Source: JBDWFY01 sp039976075 (lineage in GTDB: Bacteria; Pseudomonadota; Alphaproteobacteria; Rhizobiales; Stappiaceae). Taken from it: a DNA stretch of 64,000 nucleotides. Positions within the stretch are counted from its first letter, which is position 1; each line of letters opens with the position of its first letter. The DNA lies in assembly GCA_039976075.1 (NCBI GenBank), contig JBDWFY010000009.1, positions 438,829-502,828 of the forward strand, in the 5' to 3' direction. The position numbers were made by a program, and so were the translations under genes. This document shows, in pieces, positions 1 to 8,179 of this stretch. Under the pieces are notes generated by a model. The model had not been told where the DNA came from. It made no database searches and saw nothing but the letters and a program-made list of their open reading frames with translations.

Positions 1-876
1 AAATCCTATATCGTCTGGTCCGGTGTGCAGGATGCGCTGGTGCAGTGGTGGTATGGCCATAATGCCGTCGGATTTTTCCTCACTGCGGGTTTCCTGGCGA
101 TCATGTACTACTTCGTGCCAAAACGGGCTAATCGGCCGGTCTATTCCTACCGGCTGTCGATCGTCCATTTCTGGTCACTGATCTTTCTCTATATCTGGGC
201 CGGGCCTCACCATTTGCACTATACGGCATTGCCGCAGTGGGCCTCGACACTGGGTATGACATTCTCGATCATTCTCTGGATGCCCTCCTGGGGTGGCATG
301 ATCAACGGGTTGATGACGCTGTCCGGTGCCTGGGATAAGTTAAGGACCGATCCGGTGTTGCGGATGATGGTGGTCTCGCTCGCGTTCTATGGCATGTCGA
401 CATTCGAAGGCCCGCTGATGTCTGTCCGGGCGGTGAACGCCCTGTCACACTATACCGACTGGACCATCGGTCATGTGCACTCCGGTGCCCTTGGCTGGGT
501 AGGCTACATTTCCTTCGGAGCTCTCTATTGCCTGATTCCATGGCTGTGGAACAAAAAAGACGTCTATTCACTCAAGCTGGTCGACTGGCATTTTTGGCTC
601 TCAACCTTGGGTATCGTGCTTTACATCTGCGCCATGTGGGTATCAGGCATCATGCAGGGTCTGATGTGGCGAGCCTACGATGAACTCGGGTTCCTTGAAT
701 ATTCGTTCATCGAAACAGTTGAAGCGATGCATCCCTATTACATCATTCGCGCTCTAGGAGGCGTGCTGTTTTTACTGGGTGCTTTGATCATGGCCTACAA
801 TCTCTGGATGACCGTTTTCCATGGCGAAGAAGCGGAAGCTCCGGCAACCGATGCCGCCCTGGCACCGGCAGAGTAA
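1..876 (+). CDS. ccoN: cbb3-type cytochrome c oxidase subunit I (5' end missing)
   Basis: Catalytic heme-copper subunit of the high-affinity cbb3 terminal oxidase; it reduces O2 to water in the inner membrane and pumps protons. The frame is open from base 1, so the true start lies upstream and only the C-terminal roughly 290 residues are present. Hydrophobic helices alternate with diagnostic motifs: WAGPHHLHYTALP, whose His pair ligates CuB, and TIGHVHSGALGW, whose histidines ligate the two b-type hemes. The tail is a short Ala/Glu-rich segment. The stop is followed 15 bases later by ccoO, which shows a ccoNOQP operon. The family assignment is not in doubt; nothing can be said about the promoter or FNR/FixK sites because they are outside the window. 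Confidence 0.97.
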   Translation, partial: KSYIVWSGVQDALVQWWYGHNAVGFFLTAGFLAIMYYFVPKRANRPVYSYRLSIVHFWSLIFLYIWAGPHHLHYTALPQWASTLGMTFSIILWMPSWGGMINGLMTLSGAWDKLRTDPVLRMMVVSLAFYGMSTFEGPLMSVRAVNALSHYTDWTIGHVHSGALGWVGYISFGALYCLIPWLWNKKDVYSLKLVDWHFWLSTLGIVLYICAMWVSGIMQGLMWRAYDELGFLEYSFIETVEAMHPYYIIRALGGVLFLLGALIMAYNLWMTVFHGEEAEAPATDAALAPAE

Positions 877-891
877 GGAGCGCGAAAAAGA

Positions 892-1626
892 ATGTCGGTT
901 TGGTACAAACATCAAGTTCTGGAAAAGCACTCCCTTCTCCTCACCGTGTCCATCCTCGTAGTGGTGGCCATCGGTGGGCTGGTGGAGATTGCACCTCTCT
1001 TCTACCTGAAGAGCACAATTGAAAAAGTTGAAGGCATGCGGCCGTATACGCCGTTGGAGTTGACCGGTCGCAACATATACATCCGCGAAGGCTGTTATCT
1101 GTGTCACTCGCAGATGATACGCACCATGCGCGATGAATTGGAGCGGTACGGCCATTTCTCGCTGGCCGCAGAGTCCATGTACGATCATCCATTTCAGTGG
1201 GGGTCGAAACGCACCGGACCCGATCTGGCACGCGTGGGAGGAAAATATTCCGACGAGTGGCATCGTGAACATCTGACGGATCCGCGGCAGGTTGTGCCTG
1301 AATCAATTATGCCCGGCTATGCCTTCCTCAATGAAACACGCGTCTCCGTACGGGATATCAAAGATCACCTGGAATCAAATGCGATTATCGGCGTGCCTTA
1401 CACGGAGGCACAGATTGATAATGCAAAGCTGGACCTTGTAGCTCAGGCTGATCCCGACAGCGATAATGCTGATGCGTTTTTGGAGCGTTATCCCAATGCA
1501 AAGATCCGGAATTTTGACGGCAATCCCAGAGAGTTGACGGAAATGGATGCGCTGGTTGCGTATCTCCAGATGCTCGGGACGTTGGTCGATTTCTCGATTT
1601 ACGACGACAAAGCAAACCTCAGATAG
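892..1626 (+). CDS. ccoO: cbb3-type cytochrome c oxidase subunit II
   Basis: Membrane-anchored mono-heme c subunit that passes electrons from CcoP to CcoN. The 244-residue protein has one N-terminal transmembrane helix (about residues 15-38) and a periplasmic cytochrome c domain with heme motif CYLCH at residues 68-72 (CxxCH). The methionine axial ligand is probably in the segment around VPESIMPGYAF. An AAGGAG ribosome site at 875-880 precedes the ATG by 11 bases. Length and motif order are those of FixO/CcoO. The gene is second in the ccoNOQP operon, and ccoQ follows within 10 bases. Confidence 0.97.
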   Translation: MSVWYKHQVLEKHSLLLTVSILVVVAIGGLVEIAPLFYLKSTIEKVEGMRPYTPLELTGRNIYIREGCYLCHSQMIRTMRDELERYGHFSLAAESMYDHPFQWGSKRTGPDLARVGGKYSDEWHREHLTDPRQVVPESIMPGYAFLNETRVSVRDIKDHLESNAIIGVPYTEAQIDNAKLDLVAQADPDSDNADAFLERYPNAKIRNFDGNPRELTEMDALVAYLQMLGTLVDFSIYDDKANLR

Positions 1627-1636
1627 GAGTAAGAGC

Positions 1637-1789
1637 ATGTTTGGCTACAATGAACTTGCCGGCTTCGCCCAGACTTGGGGGTTGCTGTATTTCGTTCTTC
1701 TTTTTATTGGCATTCTCGCCTATGCGCTTTGGCCTAAAAACAAAAAGCGTTTTGACGATGCCGCCAATATTCCCTTGCGGGAGGACTGA
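1637..1789 (+). CDS. ccoQ: cbb3 oxidase small subunit CcoQ
   Basis: Fifty-residue single-helix membrane protein (CcoQ/FixQ) that stabilises the cbb3 complex. The start chosen is the ATG at 1637, preceded by AGGAGTAAGAGC; the longer open frame starting at 1547 overlaps ccoO and is not needed. The sequence has a short N-terminal segment, a hydrophobic helix (about residues 14-32, LLYFVLLFIGILAYALW) and a charged cytosolic tail beginning KNKKRFDD. It sits between ccoO and ccoP, where ccoQ is normally found, and its stop lies 3 bases before the ccoP ATG. Confidence 0.93.
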   Translation: MFGYNELAGFAQTWGLLYFVLLFIGILAYALWPKNKKRFDDAANIPLRED

Positions 1790-1792
1790 TTG

Positions 1793-2668
1793 ATGGCTGA
1801 GAACAAAGACGAAAAGGACGAAGTATCCGGGGTTTCTACAACGGGTCATGTGTGGGATGGCATCAGGGAATTGAACAATCCATTGCCGCGCTGGTGGTTG
1901 TGGATGTTCTATATCACCATTGTCTGGTCGATCGGATATTGGATCGTGATGCCCGCCTGGCCGCTTGTTTCCGACTATACGAAAGGCATGATTGGTGCGA
2001 GCCAGCGGGAAGCCGCACTCTCCGCCTACGATGCCGGTGTTGCCGAGCGGTCAGAAGTTGGCACCAAGCTGGTCGAAGCGTCGCTGGAGGATATTGAGGC
2101 AACTCAGGATCTGCTGGAATTCGCTCTCGCCAATGGACGTGCTGCTTTTGGTGACAATTGCGCGCCCTGCCACGGGTCCGGAGCGACGGGAAGTCAGGGG
2201 TATCCCAATCTGCAGGATGACGTGTGGATCTGGGGCGGCAAACTTGACGATATTCACCATACTCTGAACTACGGGATCCGTTCCGAGCATGACGATACCA
2301 GAGTTGGTGACATGCCTGCCTTTGGCCGCGATGAGATTCTGGACAAGGATCAGATCAACCAGGTGGCTAACTACGTCGTCAAACTGTCCGGTGGTAGTCC
2401 CGAGGAGGGCGTCGACCTGGCGGAAGGCGAAACTGTATATGCCGAGAATTGCGCCGCATGTCATGGGGACGAAGGCAAAGGTCTCCAGGAAATGGGGGCA
2501 CCAGACCTGACCGATGGTATCTGGCTTTACGGTGGTTCCCTGGATGAAATCCGCAATCAGATCGCCAATGCCAGGAACGGCGTGATGCCTGCATGGATCG
2601 ATCGACTTGATCCGGCAACGGTCAAATCTCTGGCGGTTTATGTTCACTCTCTTGGCGGTGGCCAATAA
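1793..2668 (+). CDS. ccoP: cbb3-type cytochrome c oxidase subunit III (di-heme)
   Basis: Di-heme c subunit that accepts electrons from soluble cytochrome c and delivers them to CcoO. The ATG at 1793 is used, with GAGGAC 6-12 bases upstream; a TTG immediately before it at 1790 is an unlikely alternative. The 291-residue protein has a cytosolic N-terminus, a transmembrane segment (about residues 34-55), and two cytochrome c domains with heme motifs CAPCH (123-127) and CAACH (220-224). Downstream DMPAFG and GVMPAW segments supply likely Met ligands. It is the last gene of the ccoNOQP operon and is followed by a hairpin terminator. Confidence 0.97.
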   Translation: MAENKDEKDEVSGVSTTGHVWDGIRELNNPLPRWWLWMFYITIVWSIGYWIVMPAWPLVSDYTKGMIGASQREAALSAYDAGVAERSEVGTKLVEASLEDIEATQDLLEFALANGRAAFGDNCAPCHGSGATGSQGYPNLQDDVWIWGGKLDDIHHTLNYGIRSEHDDTRVGDMPAFGRDEILDKDQINQVANYVVKLSGGSPEEGVDLAEGETVYAENCAACHGDEGKGLQEMGAPDLTDGIWLYGGSLDEIRNQIANARNGVMPAWIDRLDPATVKSLAVYVHSLGGGQ

Positions 2669-2692
2669 CAGAGTACAATACTGACTTACGAG

Positions 2693-2724
2693 AACCGGGT
2701 GTGGCACTGTGCCCACTCGGTTTT
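2693..2724 (+). terminator. rho-independent terminator after ccoP
   Basis: A compound stem (CCGGGTG with CACTCGG, then inner GGCA with TGCC around a CTG loop) is followed by TTTT. It lies 25 bases after the ccoP stop and separates ccoNOQP from ccoGHIS. Confidence 0.7.
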
Positions 2725-2738
2725 CAGGGTCCGGCTAC

Positions 2739-2764
2739 TTAATATTATGATGTTCTAATATTAA
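2739..2764. promoter_or_regulatory. perfect 9-bp inverted repeat upstream of ccoG
   Basis: TTAATATTA at 2739-2747 is repeated as its exact reverse complement TAATATTAA at 2756-2764 with an 8-base spacer. It lies after the ccoP terminator and about 65 bases before the ccoG start, a position fitting an operator for the ccoGHIS unit. It does not match the FNR/FixK consensus (TTGAT-N4-ATCAA). Its binding protein is unknown, and it could equally be a weak AT-rich hairpin. Confidence 0.4.
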
Positions 2765-2829
2765 ACTTTGCCGCCCGCCCGCAGTGGCGTTTTTACGCCT
2801 GCTCTGGGCTCTCTTACAGGATTGCACGC

Positions 2830-4281
2830 GTGACAGACACATCCCATGATACCATGCCGGAGAGCATGTATATTGCCTCGAAAAAGGTCTACCCAATGGC
2901 CGTGCATGGCCGGCTGCGGAAGATCAAATGGGCGATACTGATCGTAACGCTTGGCATCTATTATCTGTTGCCGTTTGTACGCTGGGATCGGGGACCCTTT
3001 GCGCCCAGTCAGGCCGTCTTGATCGACATGGAGGCCAAGCGCGCCTACTTTTTCTTTATCGAGATCTGGCCTCAGGAAGTCTATTATCTGACCGGACTTT
3101 TGGTACTGGCTTCGGTTGTTTTATTCTTGATGAACGCAGTCGCCGGCCGCATCTGGTGCGGCTACCTGTGCCCACAGACCGTGTGGACGGATTTGTTCCT
3201 CGCGGTGGAACGCTGGACTGAAGGAGACCGGCGTGACCGTGTGAAACTCGACGATGGTCCGTGGACTGCCCGTAAGGTGCAGGCCAAGATCACCAAGCAT
3301 TTTTTATGGCTGATGATTGCCTGGTGGACCGGAGGTGCCTGGGTACTCTACTTCAATGACGCGCCTACTTTGGTCTGGCAGCTTCTGATATTTCAAGCAC
3401 CGATGATTGCCTATATCTGGATTGGCATCCTCACGTTCACTACCTATTCTCTTGCCGGTTTTATGCGCGAACAGGTTTGCACATATATGTGCCCTTGGCC
3501 GCGCATTCAGGCCGCTTTGACGGACGAATGGGCACTCAACGTCACCTACCGGACTGACCGCGGCGAACCGCGTGGTTCTTTGAAGGAGAGTCGCAAGCTT
3601 GCAAAGGCCGGGCAGCCCGCCGGTGACTGCATTGACTGCTATCAATGCGTAGCTGCCTGTCCAACCGGCGTTGATATTCGGCAGGGAATGCAGCTGGATT
3701 GTATTCAATGCGGGCTCTGCATTGATGCGTGCGACAATGTTATGGAGAAAATCGGTCGGGAGACCGGATTGATTGCCTACGACACGGATATGAATGTCAA
3801 ACGGCGCTCGGAAGGTCTGCAACCGATATTCCGCATCGTCAGAGCACGTACTGTCATCTATGCTCTAGTGATCGCGTTTGTCAGCGCCGTCATGCTTTAT
3901 GCGCTTGCAACGCGTGAATTCGTCGGGATCAGTGTTCTTCACGATCGTAATCCGATCTATGTCGAGCAATCTGACGGTTCGATCCGCAACGGATACACAG
4001 TTCGTATCTCGAACAAGCGCAATATCGAACGCCGGTTCGCCCTGGGTGTCGAAGGTCTGCCCTCAGGTACACGCATCGAGGGGGTTGGTATCAAGGATAC
4101 AATCGGCGGTCGGCCCGTTGTCGAACTCGGGCCGGGCACATCCCGGGAAGTTCGCATACTCGTTTATACGCCCAACGACCGGACTTTGCCGGAGTCAACA
4201 AGCGTAACTTTCCGGATAACCGATACGGTCATGGGCGAAATGACGACAGCGAAGGACTATTTCAAAGCACCCAAATCGTGA
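2830..4281 (+). CDS. ccoG: cbb3 oxidase maturation polyferredoxin
   Basis: Membrane iron-sulfur protein needed for cbb3 assembly, associated with copper handling (CcoG/RdxA/FixG). The 483-residue protein has several transmembrane helices, an internal cysteine-rich segment with two 4Fe-4S type clusters (CIDCYQCVAACP, then CIQCGLCIDACD, about residues 265-305), and a C-terminal Ig-like FixG domain. An additional CGYLCPQTVW motif in a membrane segment is typical of the family. The start is GTG at 2830 after CAGGATTG; an in-frame ATG at 2854 is possible. The order ccoG-H-I-S is the usual one. Confidence 0.95.
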   Translation: MTDTSHDTMPESMYIASKKVYPMAVHGRLRKIKWAILIVTLGIYYLLPFVRWDRGPFAPSQAVLIDMEAKRAYFFFIEIWPQEVYYLTGLLVLASVVLFLMNAVAGRIWCGYLCPQTVWTDLFLAVERWTEGDRRDRVKLDDGPWTARKVQAKITKHFLWLMIAWWTGGAWVLYFNDAPTLVWQLLIFQAPMIAYIWIGILTFTTYSLAGFMREQVCTYMCPWPRIQAALTDEWALNVTYRTDRGEPRGSLKESRKLAKAGQPAGDCIDCYQCVAACPTGVDIRQGMQLDCIQCGLCIDACDNVMEKIGRETGLIAYDTDMNVKRRSEGLQPIFRIVRARTVIYALVIAFVSAVMLYALATREFVGISVLHDRNPIYVEQSDGSIRNGYTVRISNKRNIERRFALGVEGLPSGTRIEGVGIKDTIGGRPVVELGPGTSREVRILVYTPNDRTLPESTSVTFRITDTVMGEMTTAKDYFKAPKS

Positions 4282-4335
4282 TGACCGCGGACAGATCCTG
4301 CGGTGATATGTGTGAGAAAATAGCGAGATTGATAC

Positions 4336-4878
4336 ATGCAGAAAGACGCATCGAAACAAACTGATGGTGGATTTATGAGCAGACCGGTGACCGGCAGAAC
4401 CGTCCTGGCCTGGTTTGTAGGTTTCTTCTTCGTGGTCTTTTCCGCCAATGCGGTCTTTATCTGGCTTGCACTGGATAGCTGGACGGGAGTAGAGGCGGAA
4501 AGTCCCTATGTCGTTTCTCAAACCTACCAGGAAGAACTTGAGGCTGCTCGTCGACAGGCGGACTTGGGCTGGACCGTCGATGTGGAAACGGATCGTCCTG
4601 GCGGCAGCGTGGCGTTGATCAGGGTAACTGCCAAAGCCAACGACGCAGCACCTCTCACCGGATTTACGGCAAGCGCTGCATTGGCGCGCCCGACCCGGTC
4701 GGCTGAAGACCACCAATTGGAGCTCAAGGAAGCGCAGCCTGGTGTTTATACCGGAACGATCCCCGATGCTGCGCCAGGGCAATGGAACCTCATTCTTGAG
4801 TTGCATCAAGGTGAAACACGTGTCTTTCGCTCGAAAAACAAGGTATATTTAAAAGAAGGAGCCGGGGCTGGCTCGTGA
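4336..4878 (+). CDS. ccoH: cbb3 oxidase assembly protein CcoH/FixH
   Basis: FixH family protein required for stable assembly of the cbb3 oxidase. It is 180 residues long from the first ATG, or 167 from the in-frame ATG at 4375, which starts MSRPVTG just before the membrane helix and may be the real start; neither has a strong ribosome site. One transmembrane helix (VLAWFVGFFFVVFSANAVF) is followed by a periplasmic domain containing the family's PYVVSQTYQ-like segment. The stop overlaps a GTG in the ccoI frame and lies 20 bases before the preferred ccoI start, so the genes are translationally close. Confidence 0.93.
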   Translation: MQKDASKQTDGGFMSRPVTGRTVLAWFVGFFFVVFSANAVFIWLALDSWTGVEAESPYVVSQTYQEELEAARRQADLGWTVDVETDRPGGSVALIRVTAKANDAAPLTGFTASAALARPTRSAEDHQLELKEAQPGVYTGTIPDAAPGQWNLILELHQGETRVFRSKNKVYLKEGAGAGS

Positions 4879-4898
4879 GCGGCCCAGGAGGAATTTTG

Positions 4899-7124
4899 AT
4901 GGTGTCGTCTGCTCGAGACTGGGATTCATTTGCATCCTCTTCCCCCGTCAATGGAGCAATCCATATGGATTTTGCCGTTGATGGAGTCCATTGCGCCGGG
5001 TGCATGGGCAAGATCGAGCGTGGCCTCAGCCGGATGGATGGAATTGACCGGGCGAGGCTCAATCTTTCCAGCCATCGTTTGTCGGTCGACTGGCATCCAG
5101 ACGAAATCAACGCGGAAACCATTGTCGAAGTTCTCGACGCCATGGGCTACAAAGCCCATCCATTCGATCCAAATCTCGTTCGGGAATCCGGCGATGCCAC
5201 TTCGCGGGAATTGTTACGCTGCATGGCGGTTGCCGGCTTTGCATCCATGAATGTGATGTTATTGTCTGTCTCTATCTGGTCGGGCAACGTCACAGACATA
5301 GCGCCTGAAACCAGAGACTTTTTTCACTGGCTCTCGGCGTTGATCGCTCTGCCCGCCGCCGCTTATGCGGGGCGTCCATTTTTCAGAAGCGCCTTTGCCG
5401 CCCTGAGAATTCGCTCGGTGAATATGGATGTGCCTATCACCATCGGTGTCCTGTTGGCGCTCGCTTTATCGGTGCTGCAAACCATTCAGCATGCGGAACA
5501 CGCCTATTTTGATTCAGCAATCATGTTACTGTTTTTCCTGTTGATCGGGCGATATCTTGATCAAAATATGCGTCGGCGCACACGATCGTTTGCCGAGAAT
5601 ATTGCTGCGCTTCGGGCGGATATGGCTGTCAAGCTTCTGCCCGACGGGTCCACACGCGAAGTCCCGCTTTCCAGAGTCGATCCTGGCGATAGTGTTCTGG
5701 TGTCGCCGGGCGAGCGCGTATCGGTCGACGGAATTGTTCAGACGGGGCAATCGGATATTGATCAGAGTCTCATCACCGGAGAAACGGCCTTATGTGCCGT
5801 AAAGCCTGGGTCCAATGTTTATGCCGGGACGTTGAATGCAACGGGCAGTCTGAAAATACAGGTCACCGCTGCGACGCAAGGCACGCTGCTGGATGAAGTC
5901 AATCGATTGCTGGAGACGGCTGCTCAGGCCCGCTCTCGTTATGTGAAGCTTGCAGATCGTGCTGCGGCACTTTATGCGCCGATGGTGCATAGCGCGGCGG
6001 CTCTGACATTTCTGGGCTGGTGGATTTGGGGTGGTGACTGGCAGCAGGCCATGATTATCGCAATTTCAGTGCTGATAATCACATGCCCCTGCGCCCTGGG
6101 GCTGGCAATCCCGGCAGTTCAGGTGGTTGCGAGCGGTCTCTTGTACCGATTTGGCATATTGCTCAATTCAGGAGACGCAATTGAGCGGCTTGCAGAGGTC
6201 GATACCATCGTTTTCGATAAAACCGGTACCTTGACCAATGCAAAACCACATCTGGTCAATGCATCTGCTTGTTCCGGTTCCGCACTCAATCTCGCTGGAC
6301 GCCTTGCTCTTTCAAGCCGTCACCCGCTGGCAATTGCTCTTGCCAAAGCATCGGACGCAGCCAATCCTTTGGAAAATGTACAAGAAATTCCCGGAGCGGG
6401 GGTCGAGGCGATACTGGACGGTCAGCGATTGCGCCTGGGATCGCCGGATTTTTGCGGCGTTTCTTCCAGTCGGGTGGAAACCGCCCTGGCATCGAGCCCC
6501 GGTGCGTCGGTGCTGGTGTTTCAATGTGATCAGAAAGAGCCCGATCTGTTCCTGATCGAACAATCTGTGCGCGAGGATGCGCAAAATGTGGTGCTGCAGT
6601 TACAATCGTCAGGATATCATCTTGAGATCCTTTCCGGTGATCGCAGGGCGGCGGTTTCAGCAGTCGCAGCGGAAATCGGTATCAAGACATACGCGGCTGA
6701 ACTGCACCCCCAGGATAAGATTGCCCGGCTTGATGAACTGAAAGCGTCCGGCAGGACCGTTCTGATGGTTGGTGATGGTCTGAACGATGCTCCTGCACTG
6801 GCGGCAGCCCATGTATCCCTGTCGCCGGTTACCGCGGTTCAACTCAGCCAGGCCGCCGCGGATGGTGTTTTTCTGGGAGAGCGGCTTGAGCCTGTGGCCC
6901 GTGCCCTGAATATCTCTATCCTTGCACGCCGGGCGATGTCCCAAAACTTGCTGCTTTCAACGCTTTACAACATTGTTGCAGTACCAATAGCGGTGGCGGG
7001 GTTCGTAACGCCGCTTCTGGCTGCTGTGGCGATGTCGGGCAGTTCCATCATCGTCACCGCCAACGCACTCAGGTTGCGCCTGATGCAGCCCAGGCAAATC
7101 AACAGCAACGGGGAGCAAGGCTGA
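4899..7124 (+). CDS. ccoI: copper-translocating P1B-type ATPase for cbb3 maturation
   Basis: CPx-type P-ATPase that exports copper for insertion into CcoN. I choose the ATG at 4899 because CAGGAGGA (4885-4892) sits 6 bases before it; a GTG at 4875 overlapping ccoH is a weaker option. The 741-residue protein has an N-terminal heavy-metal domain with GVHCAGC (Cys 32 and 35), eight expected membrane segments, the CPC metal site in ITCPCALGLAIP (about residue 396), phosphorylation motif DKTGTLT (about 440), and hinge GDGLNDAPAL. Its stop shares the A of the ccoS ATG (TGATG). Confidence 0.96.
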   Translation: MVSSARDWDSFASSSPVNGAIHMDFAVDGVHCAGCMGKIERGLSRMDGIDRARLNLSSHRLSVDWHPDEINAETIVEVLDAMGYKAHPFDPNLVRESGDATSRELLRCMAVAGFASMNVMLLSVSIWSGNVTDIAPETRDFFHWLSALIALPAAAYAGRPFFRSAFAALRIRSVNMDVPITIGVLLALALSVLQTIQHAEHAYFDSAIMLLFFLLIGRYLDQNMRRRTRSFAENIAALRADMAVKLLPDGSTREVPLSRVDPGDSVLVSPGERVSVDGIVQTGQSDIDQSLITGETALCAVKPGSNVYAGTLNATGSLKIQVTAATQGTLLDEVNRLLETAAQARSRYVKLADRAAALYAPMVHSAAALTFLGWWIWGGDWQQAMIIAISVLIITCPCALGLAIPAVQVVASGLLYRFGILLNSGDAIERLAEVDTIVFDKTGTLTNAKPHLVNASACSGSALNLAGRLALSSRHPLAIALAKASDAANPLENVQEIPGAGVEAILDGQRLRLGSPDFCGVSSSRVETALASSPGASVLVFQCDQKEPDLFLIEQSVREDAQNVVLQLQSSGYHLEILSGDRRAAVSAVAAEIGIKTYAAELHPQDKIARLDELKASGRTVLMVGDGLNDAPALAAAHVSLSPVTAVQLSQAAADGVFLGERLEPVARALNISILARRAMSQNLLLSTLYNIVAVPIAVAGFVTPLLAAVAMSGSSIIVTANALRLRLMQPRQINSNGEQG

Positions 7125-7285
7125 TGGACGTTCTGATCTATCTTATACCGGTTGCGCTGTTTCTTGGCGGACTGGGTCTGTGCGCTTTTCTCTGGTCGTT
7201 GAAATCCGGTCAGTATGACGACATGGAAGGACCTAAATGGCGTGTTCTTTCCGATGACGATCTGCCGGAGCGCGAGGAACCATAA
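7124..7285 (+). CDS. ccoS: cbb3 oxidase maturation protein CcoS
   Basis: Fifty-three-residue protein of the CcoS/FixS family, needed for cofactor insertion into cbb3 oxidase. Its ATG overlaps the ccoI stop (TGATG), so translation is coupled. The sequence starts MDVLIYLIPVALFLGG, one membrane helix, followed by the family signature WSLKSGQYDDMEGP and an acidic tail ending EREEP. It closes the ccoGHIS operon, and a strong terminator begins 2 bases after the stop. Confidence 0.93.
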   Translation: MDVLIYLIPVALFLGGLGLCAFLWSLKSGQYDDMEGPKWRVLSDDDLPEREEP

Positions 7286-7286
7286 T

Positions 7287-7322
7287 CTCGCGATTGAGAG
7301 ATTGCAGTAATCGCGGGTTTTT
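7287..7322 (+). terminator. rho-independent terminator after ccoS
   Basis: Nine-bp stem CTCGCGATT / AATCGCGGG (one G-T pair) with a 13-base loop, followed by TTTTT at 7318-7322. Confidence 0.85.
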
Positions 7323-7529
7323 CCAAACGGAATTGCAGCGTAAGTAACACCTGAGGCAACTCATTTTTCTAACAGCCGTCGGAACCATCACTACGCACTC
7401 GGTTGCCACGTGGCTTCAGTCCGGATTTTGTAAGATCAGGGCAATCCGGCTTCACGGAGCAGGTGGGCTGCGTTTTCTGAACGTTGGCGGTACTGCCTCC
7501 AACAGGCTGAATACCAGCGCAGCGTCCGG

Positions 7530-7892
7530 TCAGCTGTCGACCGGAAGCCCGCTCTTTTTCCATCCCACAATACCACCTTTGACAATCTGGATATTATCCA
7601 TCCCACTATTCAGGAGCCGTCTTGCCGCTGTTTTTGATCTGGAGCCAAAACGGCAGCTCAGGGCTATCGGGATATCTGGGTAGTCAGCTGTGGCTTGTCT
7701 TACATCTTCTATGAAAGTTCCGCTGCTCAGGGAAACGTTGACGCTTCCGCCCGGCCTACCGGTTTGCGAACATTCTTCCGGTTGTCGGACATCAATGATG
7801 ACAATTTCTCCCGATACACACCGGGCATGGGCGTCGTCCGGTGTGATTGTGGGTGAAGACTCCAGTAATCCCAAAAAACTGAACACTGACAT
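7530..7892 (-). CDS. single-domain rhodanese-like sulfurtransferase
   Basis: A 120-residue rhodanese domain, which carries sulfane sulfur as a cysteine persulfide. The active-site Cys80 lies in SCRFGSRS, matching the short six-residue loop of single-domain rhodaneses; the upstream IIDVRQPEE segment and the C-terminal GGIVGWKKSGLP are family marks. It lies 9 bases after the DUF2892 gene on the same strand. In E. coli YgaP a rhodanese and a DUF2892-like membrane hairpin are one protein; here they seem to be two adjacent genes. Substrate specificity cannot be read from sequence. Confidence 0.88.
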   Translation of the reverse strand: MSVFSFLGLLESSPTITPDDAHARCVSGEIVIIDVRQPEECSQTGRPGGSVNVSLSSGTFIEDVRQATADYPDIPIALSCRFGSRSKTAARRLLNSGMDNIQIVKGGIVGWKKSGLPVDS

Positions 7893-7901
7893 CCGGAGTA
7901 C

Positions 7902-8117
7902 CTAACTTTTGGACCGTGTGCTCGCGCCGATAAGGCGGTAAAGCGGGCAGAAGCTGATAAATCCAGTTAGAATCAGGACGATTCCAACAATCATCGTGAT
8001 TATACCTGCTGTTGAAGACGTGCTTTGAAAAATGCCCAATACCGGCAGTAGGGCCAGAACAGCGCCGATAGCGATTCTTACAAGACGATCTGCCGAGCCA
8101 ACATTTGCAATGCTCAT
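7902..8117 (-). CDS. DUF2892 (YgaP-type membrane domain) protein
   Basis: Small inner-membrane protein, 71 residues from the start at 8117, which is chosen because GGAG lies 9 bases upstream; a longer frame to 8156 has no ribosome site. It opens with NVGSADRLVRIAIG, the family signature, followed by two hydrophobic helices and a cytosolic end containing CPLYRLIG. DUF2892 forms the C-terminal transmembrane part of YgaP. It sits between the Crp-like regulator and the rhodanese, all transcribed leftward, suggesting a small sulfur-stress unit. Confidence 0.85.
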   Translation of the reverse strand: MSIANVGSADRLVRIAIGAVLALLPVLGIFQSTSSTAGIITMIVGIVLILTGFISFCPLYRLIGASTRSKS

Positions 8118-8179
8118 TTGCGTATCTCCATCCGTTTTGATGAAACACGCTAACAAGCACTGTGCAGTTGTTCGGTGAC

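Noticed and set aside
2051..2716. Minus-strand frame of 221 codons opposite ccoP
   Set aside because: It covers a clear ccoP gene with two CxxCH motifs on the other strand.
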